This document shows, piece after piece, positions 34,056-46,335 of a DNA stretch of 64,000 nucleotides. The stretch spans positions 27,192,003 to 27,256,002 of the forward strand of contig NC_059075.1 of NCBI RefSeq assembly GCF_020497125.1, given 5' to 3'. Made by a program: the position numbers and the translations under genes. This DNA is from Mauremys mutica (taxonomy: Eukaryota; Chordata; Testudines; Geoemydidae). The stretch's first letter is position 1. Each line of letters begins with the position of its first letter. The notes beneath the pieces were generated by a model. It saw only the letters and a program-made list of their open reading frames with translations, was not told the origin of the DNA and did not search any database.

Positions 34056-34708
34056 ATAAGATAACTGTTTATACTCCTTAGGATCATGTCTTTGAATAGA
34101 ATACAGACTGACAATTAATTGTATATAGCATGTGGTTTACTCTCTTACAGATACTGCATATCTGTGGAGGTTTGAGACAGTAACCACAGGAGCATCCCAA
34201 GTGGACCTCGTTCAAGTGACTGAAAACAGAAGAGATGAAACAGCAGCATATGTGTGGGGGACTATGGTTTGGGATGACTGAGGCTGTGACAAAATGTTTT
34301 TATGGATCATTAATTCTATCAATATAAACTAGAGCATTTTTGATACCTTGAGTGGGCTGTTGGTTTCCTTCAAGGTTTATCTTTTTGTAGTGTTAAGTGT
34401 AGTCTCCTATAGGACAGACTTGTATTCTCTTTTTCTTGATAGTTTTATGGTGTGCAGGTGGTGTGCTTGTGGCATCTCACTTGTTATTTTATACCCTTCC
34501 TTGAAAAGTGGTGATTTGGTTTCAATAGGACATGATAATCCTTTCCCCCTCTTTCTTTAATGGTTTTTAGGCTACAGTGATGGAATGAATGTTGTCAGCA
34601 GCTAAGCACCACATTTTCAAATGCAACCACTTAATGTGCAACTGCGATTTTGGACAGGTAAATTTGTGAGTGCAAAACCTGCATCTGCCAGCAAATTGGG
34701 TTGCTTGC
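34056..34708. other. Upstream intron or flank of BDKRB2
   Basis: Non-coding sequence 5' of the coding exon. I cannot identify the first, untranslated exon or promoter; no CpG island that is free of transposon sequence is visible in the next 30 kb. Confidence 0.4.
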
Positions 34709-34818
34709 CTTCTAATGGCATGCATCCAATGAAGTGGGTATTCATCCATGAAAGCTCATGCTCCAAAATGTCTGTTAGTCTATAAGGTACCACAGGACTC
34801 TTTGCTGCTTCTAATGGC
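34709..34818 (+). mobile_element. Penelope-like 3' fragment
   Basis: About 88 bp of the same family as 18532-18732 (aagtgggtattcatccatga, ctgttagtctataaggtacc, aggactctttgctg). It lies between 11-bp duplications CTTCTAATGGC (34709-34719 and 34808-34818), although the right copy partly overlaps the family's own gctgcttct end, so the true duplication may be shorter. Confidence 0.7.
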
Positions 34819-35199
34819 GGATTCACATGCCTATTTTTTGCATCTATAATACCCTGCCTGATCCACAGAGTGTATAAATGTTACAGCCCCAGCAAGAGAG
34901 TCCTGCTTTTAGTCTGGAGGACCCTATTTCAATTTCTGGTCTGATGGCCAAAATGGTGTCTGTCACATAAGTTCAGGCCCTCCCAGGATTTCTGTGGGAC
35001 AATTTTGATGCCAGGTGACAACCTCTTAGAGTACGCGGCCCTGTATTGTTAATATTACACAGCTTGGGATGCCTTCATGTTTCAGGGGAAGCACTTTAGA
35101 GGCACTAATGTCAGTTAGGTGCCTAAATTCTGTTGAGTTCAAATGGAAGTTGGGTTTCTAGCTGCCACTCTGGGCCTTTGAAAATCTGCCCTTTGCTTG
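34819..35199. other. No gene recognised
   Basis: Short non-coding stretch; nothing identified. Confidence 0.4.
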
Positions 35200-36066
35200 T
35201 TACTATTATATTAATAGATTCCAAGGCTAGCAGTGACCAGTCTGACATCCTGCATAACACAGGCCATAGAACTTCCTCAAAGTCTTTTAGCCAAACATCC
35301 CAACAAGATTTAAAAATTGTCAGCGATGAATAATCCACCACTACCCTTGATAAATTGTTCCAACAGTTAATTACCCTCACTGTGAAAAATATATGCCTTA
35401 TTTGCAGTCTGAATTTGTCTAGCTTCCAACATCCAGCCATTGGATCGTGTTATACCTTTCTCTGCTAGACTGAAGAGCCCAGTGTTCAATATTTGTTCCT
35501 CACATAGGTTATAGACAGGGGTGGCTCCAGGCCCCAGCACGCCAAGCGTGTGCTTGGGGCGGCATGCCGCGGGGGGCGCTCTGCCGGTCACCGGGAGGGC
35601 GGCAGGCAGGGCTCTGGTGGACCTCCCGCAGGTGTTCCTGCAGAGGGTCTGCTGGTCCCGTGGCTTCGGTGGACCCCTCACAGGCACGCCTGCGGGAGGT
35701 CCACCGGAGCCGCGGGACAGGCGAGTGGCAGAGCGCCCCCCGCGGCATGCCGCCGTGCTTGGGGTGGCAAAATGTCTGGAGCCGCCCCTGGTTATAGACT
35801 GTAATCAAGTCACCCCTTAGCCTTCTCTTCGTTAAGCTAAATAGAGTGAGCTCCTTGAGTCTATCACTACAAGGCACCTTTTTTAATCCTTTAATCATTC
35901 TTGTGGCTCTTGTTTGAACCCTTTCCATATTTTCAACATGCTCTGGAATAGTGGACACCAGAGCTGGACACAATTTTCCAGCAGCGGTTGCACCAGTGCC
36001 AAATACAGATGTAAAATAACCCCTTTACTCCTACTAAAGATTCCCCTGTTTATGCAGCCAAGGAGC
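35200..36066 (-). mobile_element. CR1 LINE 3' fragment, interrupted
   Basis: Minus-strand CR1 3' region. The complement reads the conserved RT end (WNNLSRVVVDYSS, ERVQTRATRMIKGL) and the terminal untranslated segment. It is split by a hAT MITE at 35516-35790. Stops and indels make it inactive. The minus frames at 35123-35440 and 35509-35973 are remnants of this element. Confidence 0.88.
35508..35798. mobile_element. GC-rich hAT-type MITE inside CR1
   Basis: A 275-bp element at 35516-35790 with perfect 8-bp duplications GTTATAGA (35508-35515 and 35791-35798). Ends caggggtggctccag and ctggagccgcccctg form a near-perfect inverted repeat. The interior shares the cctcccgcaggt / cctgcgggaggtccaccgga modules with the element at 27427-27830, so the two are related subfamilies. 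Confidence 0.92.
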
Positions 36067-36648
36067 ATACTGTGATATTTTTAAACTGTAAGTACAGTAC
36101 TGTAAGTACAGTCTTCCAGGGTTTTAGTGTAGCTGTCAAGACTGAGTGACCCGTATGGAACCTGCCTTATGCCAAGTCTTTAAAATTCCATAACTTTTAT
36201 TATAGTTTTATTGGCAGCTGTTACAAATGTATTTGTAATCAGGGCAGTTGTCTGATACAGCTGGTAACTTGACAGCAAAAGGACAACTTTAGATCTCATT
36301 GAAGGGCTCTAATGTCTATTATGCAAATATAAGCTATGCTCTGGTTACTACCTTTCCTAGCTGACAGCTGGAAATGTACATAAAAACATACTTGCTGGAA
36401 GCAGGATTACCACAAAACTGTCATTAATTTATTATTACTGTAGTATCTTAGAACCCCATCAAGATCAGGATTCTTTTGTGCAAGGTGTTGTAAAGGCAGG
36501 TAACAAAGAAGATAGTCTCTGCCCCAGAGAGTTTATAATACAGATGTCAGATAGGGGGGGGCAGGACAGGGGAATGAAACAGACAGAGCGGGCTGGGAAG
36601 ATGAGGTAACTTTAAAAGGAACAGAGTTTAGCAGACAAGTAGATATCA
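36067..36648. other. No gene recognised
   Basis: AT-rich non-coding DNA. About 36435-36560 resembles an old dispersed repeat (gcaaggtgttgtaaag, cagagagtttataata) also echoed near 15840 and 42210. Confidence 0.4.
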
Positions 36649-36787
36649 TGGTCATTTAGGGTGACCAGACAGCAAATGTAAAAAAATTGGGACGGGGTGG
36701 GGAATAATAGGAGCCTATATAAGAAAAAGCCCTAAGTATCAGGACTGTCCCTACAAAATGGGGGCATCTGGTCACCCTATGGTCATT
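36649..36787. mobile_element. 123-bp hAT-type MITE
   Basis: Element at 36657-36779, tagggtgaccaga ... tctggtcacccta, with perfect 8-bp duplications TGGTCATT (36649-36656 and 36780-36787). Same family as the outer MITE at 1770-1875. Confidence 0.93.
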
Positions 36788-38201
36788 TGTGTATCCATCC
36801 CCCATGAGCAAGATAAAGTTTAGTATCCGTTAAGTTGTATGGTGAGTGCAGTGTTCTCAACTGTCCCAGGATTCATGTTGTCCAAAATATAACACCTCCT
36901 CATACCCATATCTAAACTCAGGAGCATATCCCCATCCTCTGACTTCACCACTGGCTCTCTGTCCTTGTCAGAACCCATTCAAACAACCTCCCTCGTTGTC
37001 TTCAAATTCCTGCCTGGTTTTGGCCCCTTACCCGTTTTACTATTGTCTGAAGAATTAGTGGCATGTCACAGTGAGTTACACTGTGACCGAAGGTCTTGGG
37101 GATGCCTTGATTTTTGGAGCTATTTGGTACAATTAATTTGGATTTACTTACTATAATTTAAAGCCAAACACACTCATTTCGGGAGTTTTATGTGTAACAT
37201 TGTACTTCTTTTGATTGCAGCCTTTCCCCCTACCCTTAGTTTGTGCTCATTGTCTTATATTGTAAAAGCTGCTTGGTGCCAGGATTACGTCTTTGTGGGA
37301 ACTCCCTTTACGCAGTACAGGTATAATGTTAAGGCTGCAGGATCGTGACATCCACCATTCTAAGCAACATCATCACTGCAAACTCCTCTATACCAGCAAA
37401 AGGGCTCCCACCAGACCTCTCTCTCCTGCTCTATTCAGCCCCCTCCTGCAAAATGCTGAAGTCACTGAGCAAAAGTCCAGTGCTGGCAGTGGCAATCTCT
37501 CACTCAGTTTCATACAATACCGGTATCAAGACACCAGTGCTAATAAGCTAAATATCTGAGAGCTCTGAGGATGTGGTAGGTCCATATAATGTGTTGCAAA
37601 TAACTTTGCTTTACTCCCTCTTCCTGTAGCACTTACAGATTTATGCCATAAATGTACTTGTCAGACTGGTGGACAACTGCCAATCAACTGGTCATTCCTG
37701 AACAGAAGTCCGGCTGGATGCTGCAAATAAACAGAAGCTGTTTATCTTCCTGATAGTAACATAAAAGGTTCTGACTTGGTGAAGAGCATTATAAGAGTCC
37801 TTTATTTTGTGCTCTGTGGTTGGACCTATGCACATATTTAAAAGCCATTCATTTGCAATTCAAAGAAAGTTCATAAAAGTTGTGACATTGCTTGGCAATT
37901 TCTTATTCCTTCTCCTTATAATTATGACAAGCAGAAGAAGAATACCCCACTGCAGAATGTTAATTTTACAGTGAATAGCAGCACAACAAGGAGAGAGTAC
38001 ATGTTTTAGGATATTTCTCCCTCACCACATCTCTTTGGGATTACATTTTTAGAAGGGAAGCATTTACAAAGACAATTCTGTAAAATAAAGTAAATAGTGG
38101 CATTGTAGCCAATACAATGACTGTGATTTTGTTTTCTGTGTACTGGACCCCTCATACTTTGAAAGTTAACTAGCTACTATTTTGTATTCAGTTGAGATCA
38201 G
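36788..38201. other. No gene recognised
   Basis: AT-rich non-coding DNA. Frames of 63-88 codons at 36846-37559 are not supported by any motif. Confidence 0.4.
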
Positions 38202-38374
38202 TCATAGAATATCAAGGTTGGATGGAACCTTAAGAGGTCATCTAGTCCAACCCCCTGCTCAAAGCAGGACCAATCCCCAGACAGATTTTTGCCCCAAATG
38301 GCACCCTCAAGGATTGAGCTCACAACCCTGGGTTTAGCAGGCCAATGCTCAAACCACAGAGCTATTCCCTCCAC
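38202..38374 (-). mobile_element. Cry-type tRNA-derived SINE
   Basis: Complement of the SINE at 32261-32446. On the plus strand it reads from the CR1-like tail (catagaatatcaaggttgg, tcatctagtccaaccccctg) back to the tRNA-like head (gagctattccctccacc). Confidence 0.9.
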
Positions 38375-40226
38375 CTGTTTACAATGGAGATACTATGTGT
38401 GAAATCCTCTCCCACCTCAGAACTCTAATCCACAGGCTACTTTGAGGCAGGGTTCTCTCCTGCATGAAATACTGAGAGATCCAAGTTCAAGCCCTGCCCC
38501 CCAATATATCAGGCAGAGTGGGGATTTGAACCCAAATCTTCCAGATTTTAACTGAGTGCTTTAGTTACTGGGCCATAGGCACCATTTCCTCTATCAGCTA
38601 TATTTTGTATAGGTCCTGATCAGGTAGGCATGTTCTTAGGCAGCCTCTAAGCACTCCTACCCAACAGGACCCCAAAGGTGAGATATGTGGGGAAACATCT
38701 AGCTTGTGAATCCAGCTGCAGCTTAGATAAGAGTTAGGTGTCAAGCTGCTCTTAGGTGGCTTTGTGCATGTCCAGTGACAGAAATTTAGGCACCATGGGG
38801 AATTTAGTGGTGGAAACTTAGGCACCCAGGGACTTCAGGTACCTCCAGGGCTAGGTAGCAACTGAGTGGTGGTTTTCTGAATGCCAGTGGTGCCTAAATG
38901 TCAACTAACGTGAAAGGTGCCTACATCCCCCTGTGAATCCAGTATTAGCTGATTCATCCAAAATTCTGCTAGAGATGCCCAGGCAGTCACCAGTGGGCTT
39001 TGCTGCAACAAGCTTGAAAGGAATGCAGTACGCTTCCCTCAGTGACTAACCAGCTCTGTTAGCCTATGTGGAGTGGAACCATGATCCAACCCTCATCCTC
39101 AGCCTGGTCCACCACCTTTTGAACTCAATGGAAAGACTCCCATTGACCTCAGTGGGGGTTGCATCAAGTTGCCTCTCCTTCTGTGCCTTCTTTGAGTTAC
39201 CTAGGGCTGAAGCAACCAGAGTCTAGGTTCCCAGTGAGGATTCTGGCCAATCCCTGAATTGAGCCCAAAGATAGAGGAGCATCTTGGGTTCTACCTTACC
39301 TCTCCCATCTGTGAGCATCCATGCAGCAGTTAGCCAGAATCTGGTGCAATGTTAGTTATAAAGCTTTGGAGATGAAAAGCACTTTGTAAGAATCAAATAT
39401 TGGTATAGATGTGGGAGTAATTTATGAATGAATTTATGAATACTGCATAAACCAGGATTTTGAGATCAATTTAGGTAATATATTTAAATGTTGCAACATG
39501 TTATGCAACATGTTCTCTGTAGTGTAGACGAGCACTCATTTGATTTTACCACTTGTTTATATCATGCGTTTACTGACCGATCCATGGTTTACACAGCTTT
39601 GGAAATGGTAAGTGTCCTTAAGCCATGGTTTTCAAACATTTACAGTGACATCACATGACCATTAGCTTATTTATCATAAATTAGTTACATGTTTACACGC
39701 AGGGTGTAAATATTGACCAGGCAGGATACAGAAAGGCTAAAATCCAAGACAGTGCCTTTCCAAGGATAGGGTGGTTTCATTTCTTTGTTTAAACACTGTC
39801 CAATGCTAGAAAACCATCACAAGTAAATATAAATGGCTAGGGAACCTCAGTTGAAGTAACCTGGCAAACAGTTCAGGATTTGGCTCAGAGAATCTGATGT
39901 TCATCTCGTCTCTGCTGTGCTGCAGATTTTTTGTACAGTTCTCTGTGTAGCTAATCTCTCACAGGCATTAACAGTAATTGCTTTCTTTGCTCTGAAGTCA
40001 CTCTTCAAATTTCAGACTGAGGAACTACTGGAATTTAATTGTTGAATACAATGCACTATTTCTAGAACGCTTAAGGCCTCTCGTCTCCTAGGGTCTCTCG
40101 GATTTTGTAAAATATATGCATATCCTGAAATGTTTGCTTACATCGGCTGGAAATTTAGGGCTGAACTGTATCACCACAGGCTTCCCTGACTCAAGCAACA
40201 GATAGATATTCCTTGCCTTTGATGCC
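38375..40226. other. No gene recognised
   Basis: Non-coding. About 38460-38580 resembles a decayed SINE head (gggatttgaacccaaatctt); a gtgtagacgagc fragment at about 39515-39530 resembles a Harbinger-type MITE end. Nothing else identified. Confidence 0.4.
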
Positions 40227-41065
40227 ATGTGGTGGGGTGTAAACACCACTGAGGTGAACAAAGGGTTAACAGGAGTCTGAGAGCTCAATTAACCCCCTTT
40301 TCTCCAAATGGAGGATGTGTCAGGCTTGATTTGTTATCAGACCCAGCTGGGGCAAAGCTAAGCCTTCTACATAAAGGAAGGAAGTGAAAGCTATAGGGGA
40401 TGCCTAGAAGGGGAGTAGGTTGGAGTTTTCCGTCACTCTGGGAAAGGAATTATGGGGAAACTGTAGGAGAGGAGCTAGCCCTACTGGTAGGCCCTGTGAA
40501 AAGGGCCCCAGGGAAGTAGCCCAGGTAGTTGGTTTTCTGGATCTGGAACAGGGATCTTGGGAGATCCTGGCGGGACTAAAAGCTCAAGTCAGACTTGGTG
40601 GAGATGACTTTAGTTTGGTTTGTTTGGGGTTTTCTGTGCCCTATTGGGAGATACAGGGAGGAAGCCTAGGAGTCTGCTGCTTTCTGAGGAAAAGTGGAAC
40701 TGCAGAGGAGCTCTGGATAGGAATAAGATGCTCTGTTAATAATTAGAGTTGTGTGGGACACTGATACCCTGCAAGGAGGAAGACTTTAAGGTGATCTGGC
40801 TGGGGGGCTGAGTCACCAAACAAAGTGGACCACGAAGGGCCAAAGTGGCTGTTGGCAGGGACACCAGATGCGTAGAGCCTACTGTGCCATGCCCCGTCAT
40901 GTGGAGGTGTGTTGGCCAGTAAGTCACTCTTTTACATGCCACCTGTGCAACTATGAATAACTTCCAACCCCCCTCACTTGTAATTAAAGAAGGAAGAGAC
41001 TGTATTATTAAAGTAAAAATGCCCATTGCTTGACAATGCTGCCTTGCACTAACTAGGTGTGTCAC
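40227..41065 (+). mobile_element. LTR-like repeat
   Basis: About 0.84 kb starting near tgtggtggggtgtaaacacc and ending ctaggtgtgtcaca. A TATA-like ctacataaagg at about 40369 and a taattaaag signal at about 40981 give LTR-like order in plus orientation. The 108-codon frame at 40420-40746 is inside and shows no retroviral motif. No target duplication seen. Confidence 0.5.
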
Positions 41066-42412
41066 AGCTAAATTGGTATCATCTCAGACTTGGGTCTATT
41101 GAGAACTAATGGTAATTGATAAATAATGTTCTGTGTTTGTATAGAGCCTAACACAATGAGACCCTAATCCATGACTGGGGGGGTTCCTAAGCACTACTGT
41201 ACTACACACAATAAAAAAATAGTACAAATGAGAGCGCACTTTCCGCTGTGGAAGCTCATAACATTATTTACCTATTTGAAGCCCAGTCCTGCAATGCAGC
41301 TCATGCAGGTGGTCCTTTTTGCTCATGCAGTGATGTCAGTGGGGTTCTAGGACAGCATGGGAGTCTGCTAACATATAACTCATTGCAAGGTGGAGGCTTT
41401 TAAATATACTTTAGGAATATTTTGTTCCATGGTGAAAAGAGAACAGTGGCCAAGTGATCTTGTTTGTGTGTAAATTATTGCCTTTCATGACCTCTTAGTA
41501 TTGAGACCAGTGAAGGAATCACTGACAGCTCTTTAAGACTTTGGTCCAAATTCAGCACTGACATAACTTCACTAGAGATAACAAAGTGTAAACTTGGTGC
41601 ATTGATTTCTTCCCTTCTGCTTCTCTGCTGCCAAGACCTGAACAGGATGGGCTTTATCATTGCCAACACCGTAATGTGAGATGCAGTCACAACATCCTGA
41701 GCAAACTCAGCTTCTCTGCTCCAACCATCTCTGTATTTTTAGTCATACAAGATATCTGACTTCCTGTTTGACACCATGGATTAAATTTATGGTGAGCATA
41801 AATTGGGCATATACCTCTGAACTAAATGGAATGACTACTACTTGTAAGGGAAGGCATCACTTGACTTAAAATGACTGGAGATTGTTAATGTACTGGATTT
41901 TGTCAACAGAGTAGTGTTATCTCAGGAATCTACTCATGACTCTGAGTTCTGCATGGCCTCAAAATGGTACAAACACAGCATGGAAATATCTGTAATTAGT
42001 TAGCTTCAGGCTCCATTCAGGAAACCTAAGATAAGCTTTCTTGTCTCAGTCCTCATGTGGACAAAACTCCCACTGACTTCTGCAAGATTGTGGTTGATCA
42101 ATATGTACATCTCCCACTCACCTAAGCCTTTACCAGCTCTACCACATCCCTTCTGCTGGACGATTATCATTGCAGTAGTGCCTCTAAGCCTCTAGTTATG
42201 AATCAGGACCGCATTTGCACTGTACAAACATTGAAGAAAAAGATGGTGCCTGCCCAAAGAGTTTGTAATTGAAGTATAAGACAAGAACCAGCAGGTGGAT
42301 ACAGACAGAAGGGAGAGCACAAGGAAAACATGAGAGAATTCTGTTCAGCGTAATAGGCAGTGGTCTCAGCCCACACCAGATACCTAACTGTTCTCAAATG
42401 AGGAAAACAGCT
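41066..42412. other. No gene; SINE-tail fragment
   Basis: Contains an old SINE-type tail at about 41135-41215 (tgtatagagcctaacacaat, cctaagcactactgta). The remainder is non-coding with no motif. Confidence 0.45.
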
Positions 42413-43025
42413 AATCATAGAAATGTAAGGTAGGGCTGGAAGGGACCTCAAAGTCATTAAGTCCAGCTTCCTGTGCTGATGCAGGACCAAGTAAACCCAG
42501 ACCATCCCTGACAGGTGTTTGTCCAACTGTTCTTAAAAACCTCCAATGAGGGGGATTCCACAATCTACTCCAGAGCTCAATTCCCTTATAGTTAGAAAGT
42601 TTTTCCTAATATTTTCATCTAAATCTCCCTTGCTGAAGATTAAGCCCCTTACTTGTTGTCCTACCTTCAGTGGACATGAAGAACAATTGATCACCCATCA
42701 CCTTTATTACAGCCCTTGACATATTTGAAGATTGTGAGCAGGAAACCCCCCATCCCCATCTTTTCTCAAGACTAAACATGCCCATTTTTTTTAACCTTTC
42801 CTCATAAGTCAGGTTTTCTAAACTTTTTATCTTTTTATATTATTATTATTACTCTCCTCCAGACTCTGACCAATTTGTCCATATCTGTCCTAAAGTGTGG
42901 CCCCCAGAGTTGGACACAGTACTCCAGCTTAGGCCAGTGCCAAGTAGGGAGGGACAATTTAGCTCCCAGGTAAATACCAATCCTGTTAATACCCCAGAAT
43001 CTAACCCTTTTTGCAACTGTATCAC
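42413..43025 (-). mobile_element. CR1 LINE 3' fragment
   Basis: Minus-strand CR1 3' end beginning at the tail (catagaaatgtaaggtaggg, tggaagggacctc) and running into RT-end sequence (the complement gives EYCVQLWGPHFRTDMDKL). It is directly followed by an LTR-like unit. Confidence 0.88.
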
Positions 43026-43885
43026 TGTGATGGTATCCAGGGTCAAGAGGCACCTCCCCACTACCTGCCCTTAATGTGACATGGTCTTGTCTGTACCTGC
43101 TGCAGCTCAACTCCCTGAAACTAACAATGCAAGCACTAATGTTCGGGCCTCCCCAGATCTTGCTCTCTCAGTGCAAGCTAGTGACACTGACTTTGACCCC
43201 AGGGTCCTCAAGCACGCTCCCTGCAGTGCCCAGACCCTAGCCATGGACACTCACAGAAATTACCAGGTTTGCTGTCCCCAAGGGGACCCTGTACAAACTA
43301 GCTTGTTTGATTCAGCTGCGGATTGACTCCCTCAGAACATCCCAGCACTGAGATATATTCATAGTGAACACAATCAGACATTTATTATTAAAAACTAGGA
43401 TTTAAGAGCTAGTGAGTACAGATAATAATAGAAACAGAAATGGTTACATATAGAACAAAGTATAACATACTTCCTAGAGTGCAAATTTAATGTTAACAGG
43501 CTAAATCCCTGTCTAAAGCAACAGTAGATGGGATAAACTATCTCCCACTGTCTCCCGCCAACATGGCTGGGATCCCTCTTTTGTGAATGCAAAAAGTGCT
43601 GTCTTATTTCCTTCATTGGTGAAGGAAGCCAAGGTGTCCTTTTGCCTCTCCTTATATCGTCAAAATTCATTGTTGGTCCCTAGAGTCAGGATGACCCAAC
43701 CCCCGGCCTGGGGTTTGTTTGCTGACATGCTGACTTCATGCTGGCTTCACATTCTCATGCTGATTTTGTATGAAAATAGGACTTCTGTTGTTTTGGCTTA
43801 CAATGTTCAATTTACATGTGAACCAAAGCAAACAGAGGAATATACCTCCCTTTGTCTGGCAAAAACCCATTTGTCAACCCTGTGT
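43026..43885 (-). mobile_element. LTR-like unit, minus strand
   Basis: The plus-strand edge TGTGATGGTATCC at 43026 would be the LTR 3' end on the minus strand. A minus-strand TATA-type gatataagg lies near 43650 and AATAAATG near 43380, in U3-R-U5 order. The outer U3 boundary is approximate. No coding capacity. Confidence 0.5.
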
Positions 43886-43909
43886 TGATTTAGATTTTAA
43901 AACATTTTC

Positions 43910-43926
43910 CTGTGTGTGTGTGTGTC
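43910..43926. repeat. (TG)n microsatellite
   Basis: Short TG dinucleotide tract. Confidence 0.85.
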
Positions 43927-44204
43927 TGTCTTAGATCTCCACAACTTCTTATATGGTATTTGTATATATATTTTCACAATGTTATCAAGGATCAGTGTGA
44001 TCTGGGCTTTTATTTGAGATCTCACATGGCATTCATCATAGATAAATATTATGAAAGCAGTGTGCTAGGTGCAGTGAGTTTGTCAGGCCTGTTAGAAGTT
44101 GTTGTGATAGAATAGTGAATCCTTTTCCAGTTGGCATTGAGCAGTTCTTAGGGTCACAATCACACTGATGACTCAAATTCAGTGTGTGATGCATTACAAC
44201 CTGC

Positions 44205-45235
44205 AGTTATTTTTCACCAGTACTACTACCTAGCCAGTTATTCCCCATGTTATAGCAGTACCTTTGATTTTCCCTTCCTAAGTGAAGTACTTTGCATTTG
44301 TCTTTACTGAATTTCATCTTGTTGATTTCAGACCAATTCTCCAATTTGTCAAGGTCATTTTTAATTCTAATCCTCTCTTCCAAAGTGCTTGCAACCCTTC
44401 TCAGCGTAAAGTCATCTGAAAATTTTATAAGCATACTCTCTACTCTATTATTTAAGCTATTAATGAAAATATTGAATAGTACTGGACTTAGAACTGACCC
44501 CTGTGGGACCCCAGTAGAAATGCCCTCCTAGTTTGATAGTGAACCATTGATAACTACTCTTTCAGTATGATCTCTCAACCAGTTGTGCACTCACTCTATA
44601 GTAATTTCATCTAAACCATATTTCCCTAGCTTGCTTATGAAAATGGCATATGGGAATGTGTCAAAAGCCTTACTAAAACCAAGATATATCCCAATTACTA
44701 CTAACCTCATATTCATTAGGCCAGTAACCCTATCAAAGAAGGAAATTAGGGTGGTTTGGCATGATTTATTCTTGATAAATCCATGCTAGCTATTCTTTAT
44801 AACCCTATTTTGTCTCGGTGCTTAAGATTGATTGTTTAATCATTTTTTCCAGTATCTTTCTTGGTATCTACATTAGGCTGACTGATCTGTACTTTCCTGG
44901 GTTATCTGTGTTCCCCCTTTTAGGATAGGCACTATATTTTCCCTTCTCCAATCCTCTGGGACCTCACCCCGTCCTCCATGAGTTCTAAAAGATAATTGCT
45001 AATTGTTCTAAGATTGCTTCCTAGTTTAAGTACCCTGGGATGAAGTTGATCAGGTCCTGCCAACTTGAATACATCTAATTTATCTAAATATACTTTAACT
45101 TGATCTTTCAGATGTGGTAGCTCTTGTCCCATAAGTTGCTGCCTATGTTTATTACATACCAATAACAATGGTCTGATTGTCGTTTCTCTTACAACAGCTT
45201 TCCACTTGTGTAACTCTGTAAAGTTCCCTGGCATT
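44205..45235 (-). mobile_element. CR1 LINE RT-region fragment
   Basis: Minus-strand CR1 coding region. The complement translates to conserved RT pieces in broken frames: LDVFKLAGPDQLHPRVLK near 45050, a segment encoding a fixed loop around 44480-44760, then DDFTLRRVASTLEERIRIKN and KFSKDKCKVLHLG near 44280-44420. The 3' tail is missing, so this copy was truncated or rearranged at that end. Confidence 0.88.
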
Positions 45236-46335
45236 TCCCCTAACTTACACCAGTATAAGAAAGAGAAGAACCAGTTGTGGTGTGCCTTATCTCCTCACCT
45301 ATGTGCCATTCTTCTTCCTACCATAGTCCATGGCAAAACTCCCATGGATTTCCCTGAGAGAAGGACTGGGCATTCAATTTTAATATGGAATACAGCTGCC
45401 CACAAGTCTCACTCATACATTTGAATAGGAAGCATTGCTCTCGTCTGATGATAGCCACAACAATTAACCAGGAAGTGGAACCTCCCACCATCTCTGTAAG
45501 TTTTCCATCCAGTGTGGTGTGTTTCCACAGTTCATGACCATTCACAATGAATTTGGCATAGTTGTTAACATATTATGGTTCAATTATTTAGTCATTTGTG
45601 TCTTAATAAAGGATGGGGTCTCCTGTAATATTCAATGGGAGTTCAGTGCATGGTAGGTACCATGTCCAGAGTGAGCCTATCTGGAGTATACACTGTATCT
45701 TACATTTTCACAGACGCTACAAAGGGCCAGACCAGTATTCTGTGTATCCCAGATACATGCGGCTAGCTTTACAATACAGATGATTGCCATGGGCAGCAAA
45801 ATACTAGGGGCAGGAGGAAAATGTGGTTCGCAGCTGTTTATTATTCTGTGAATAACTGCAGGCTCCGAAGGGCAGACATTAACCCAGAGCAAAAGCCCTA
45901 GAGCTGGTGCTGTAAGTATGTGCTTAGATCTTAGTTACAAGAAAAATGTAGGGCAGAGATATCAATACTGATACAAAAACGATATTAATAAAATTATATA
46001 TATATTTAATAGCAGGTTATTAAACTTGCTTGTGTCTTAACTGAAGCTTACAATATATTTATCATTTCTTTCATACATACAGTGCTTGGATAAAAGTATG
46101 TCAGATGCAAGTATTTTTGTTTGTTTAATTATATGAAATATTCAAGCTAACCAAAGGAATTTTAGGAGGCTTCTACTTTATGTCCCAAGGACGAGCAAAT
46201 ATCTGGGAAGATAAACATGGCTTTACAGACATAAAATGTTTATTGCCTCCAAGTCTTTCTACTCTGACCTTGGAATGCAGTTTTATAACTTCTATTTTGC
46301 TTTAATATTCTGTACTATTTGCTTTTATACTATGT
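45236..46335. other. No gene recognised
   Basis: Non-coding AT-rich DNA with a short TA tract near 45997-46008. No exon-like feature. Confidence 0.4.
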
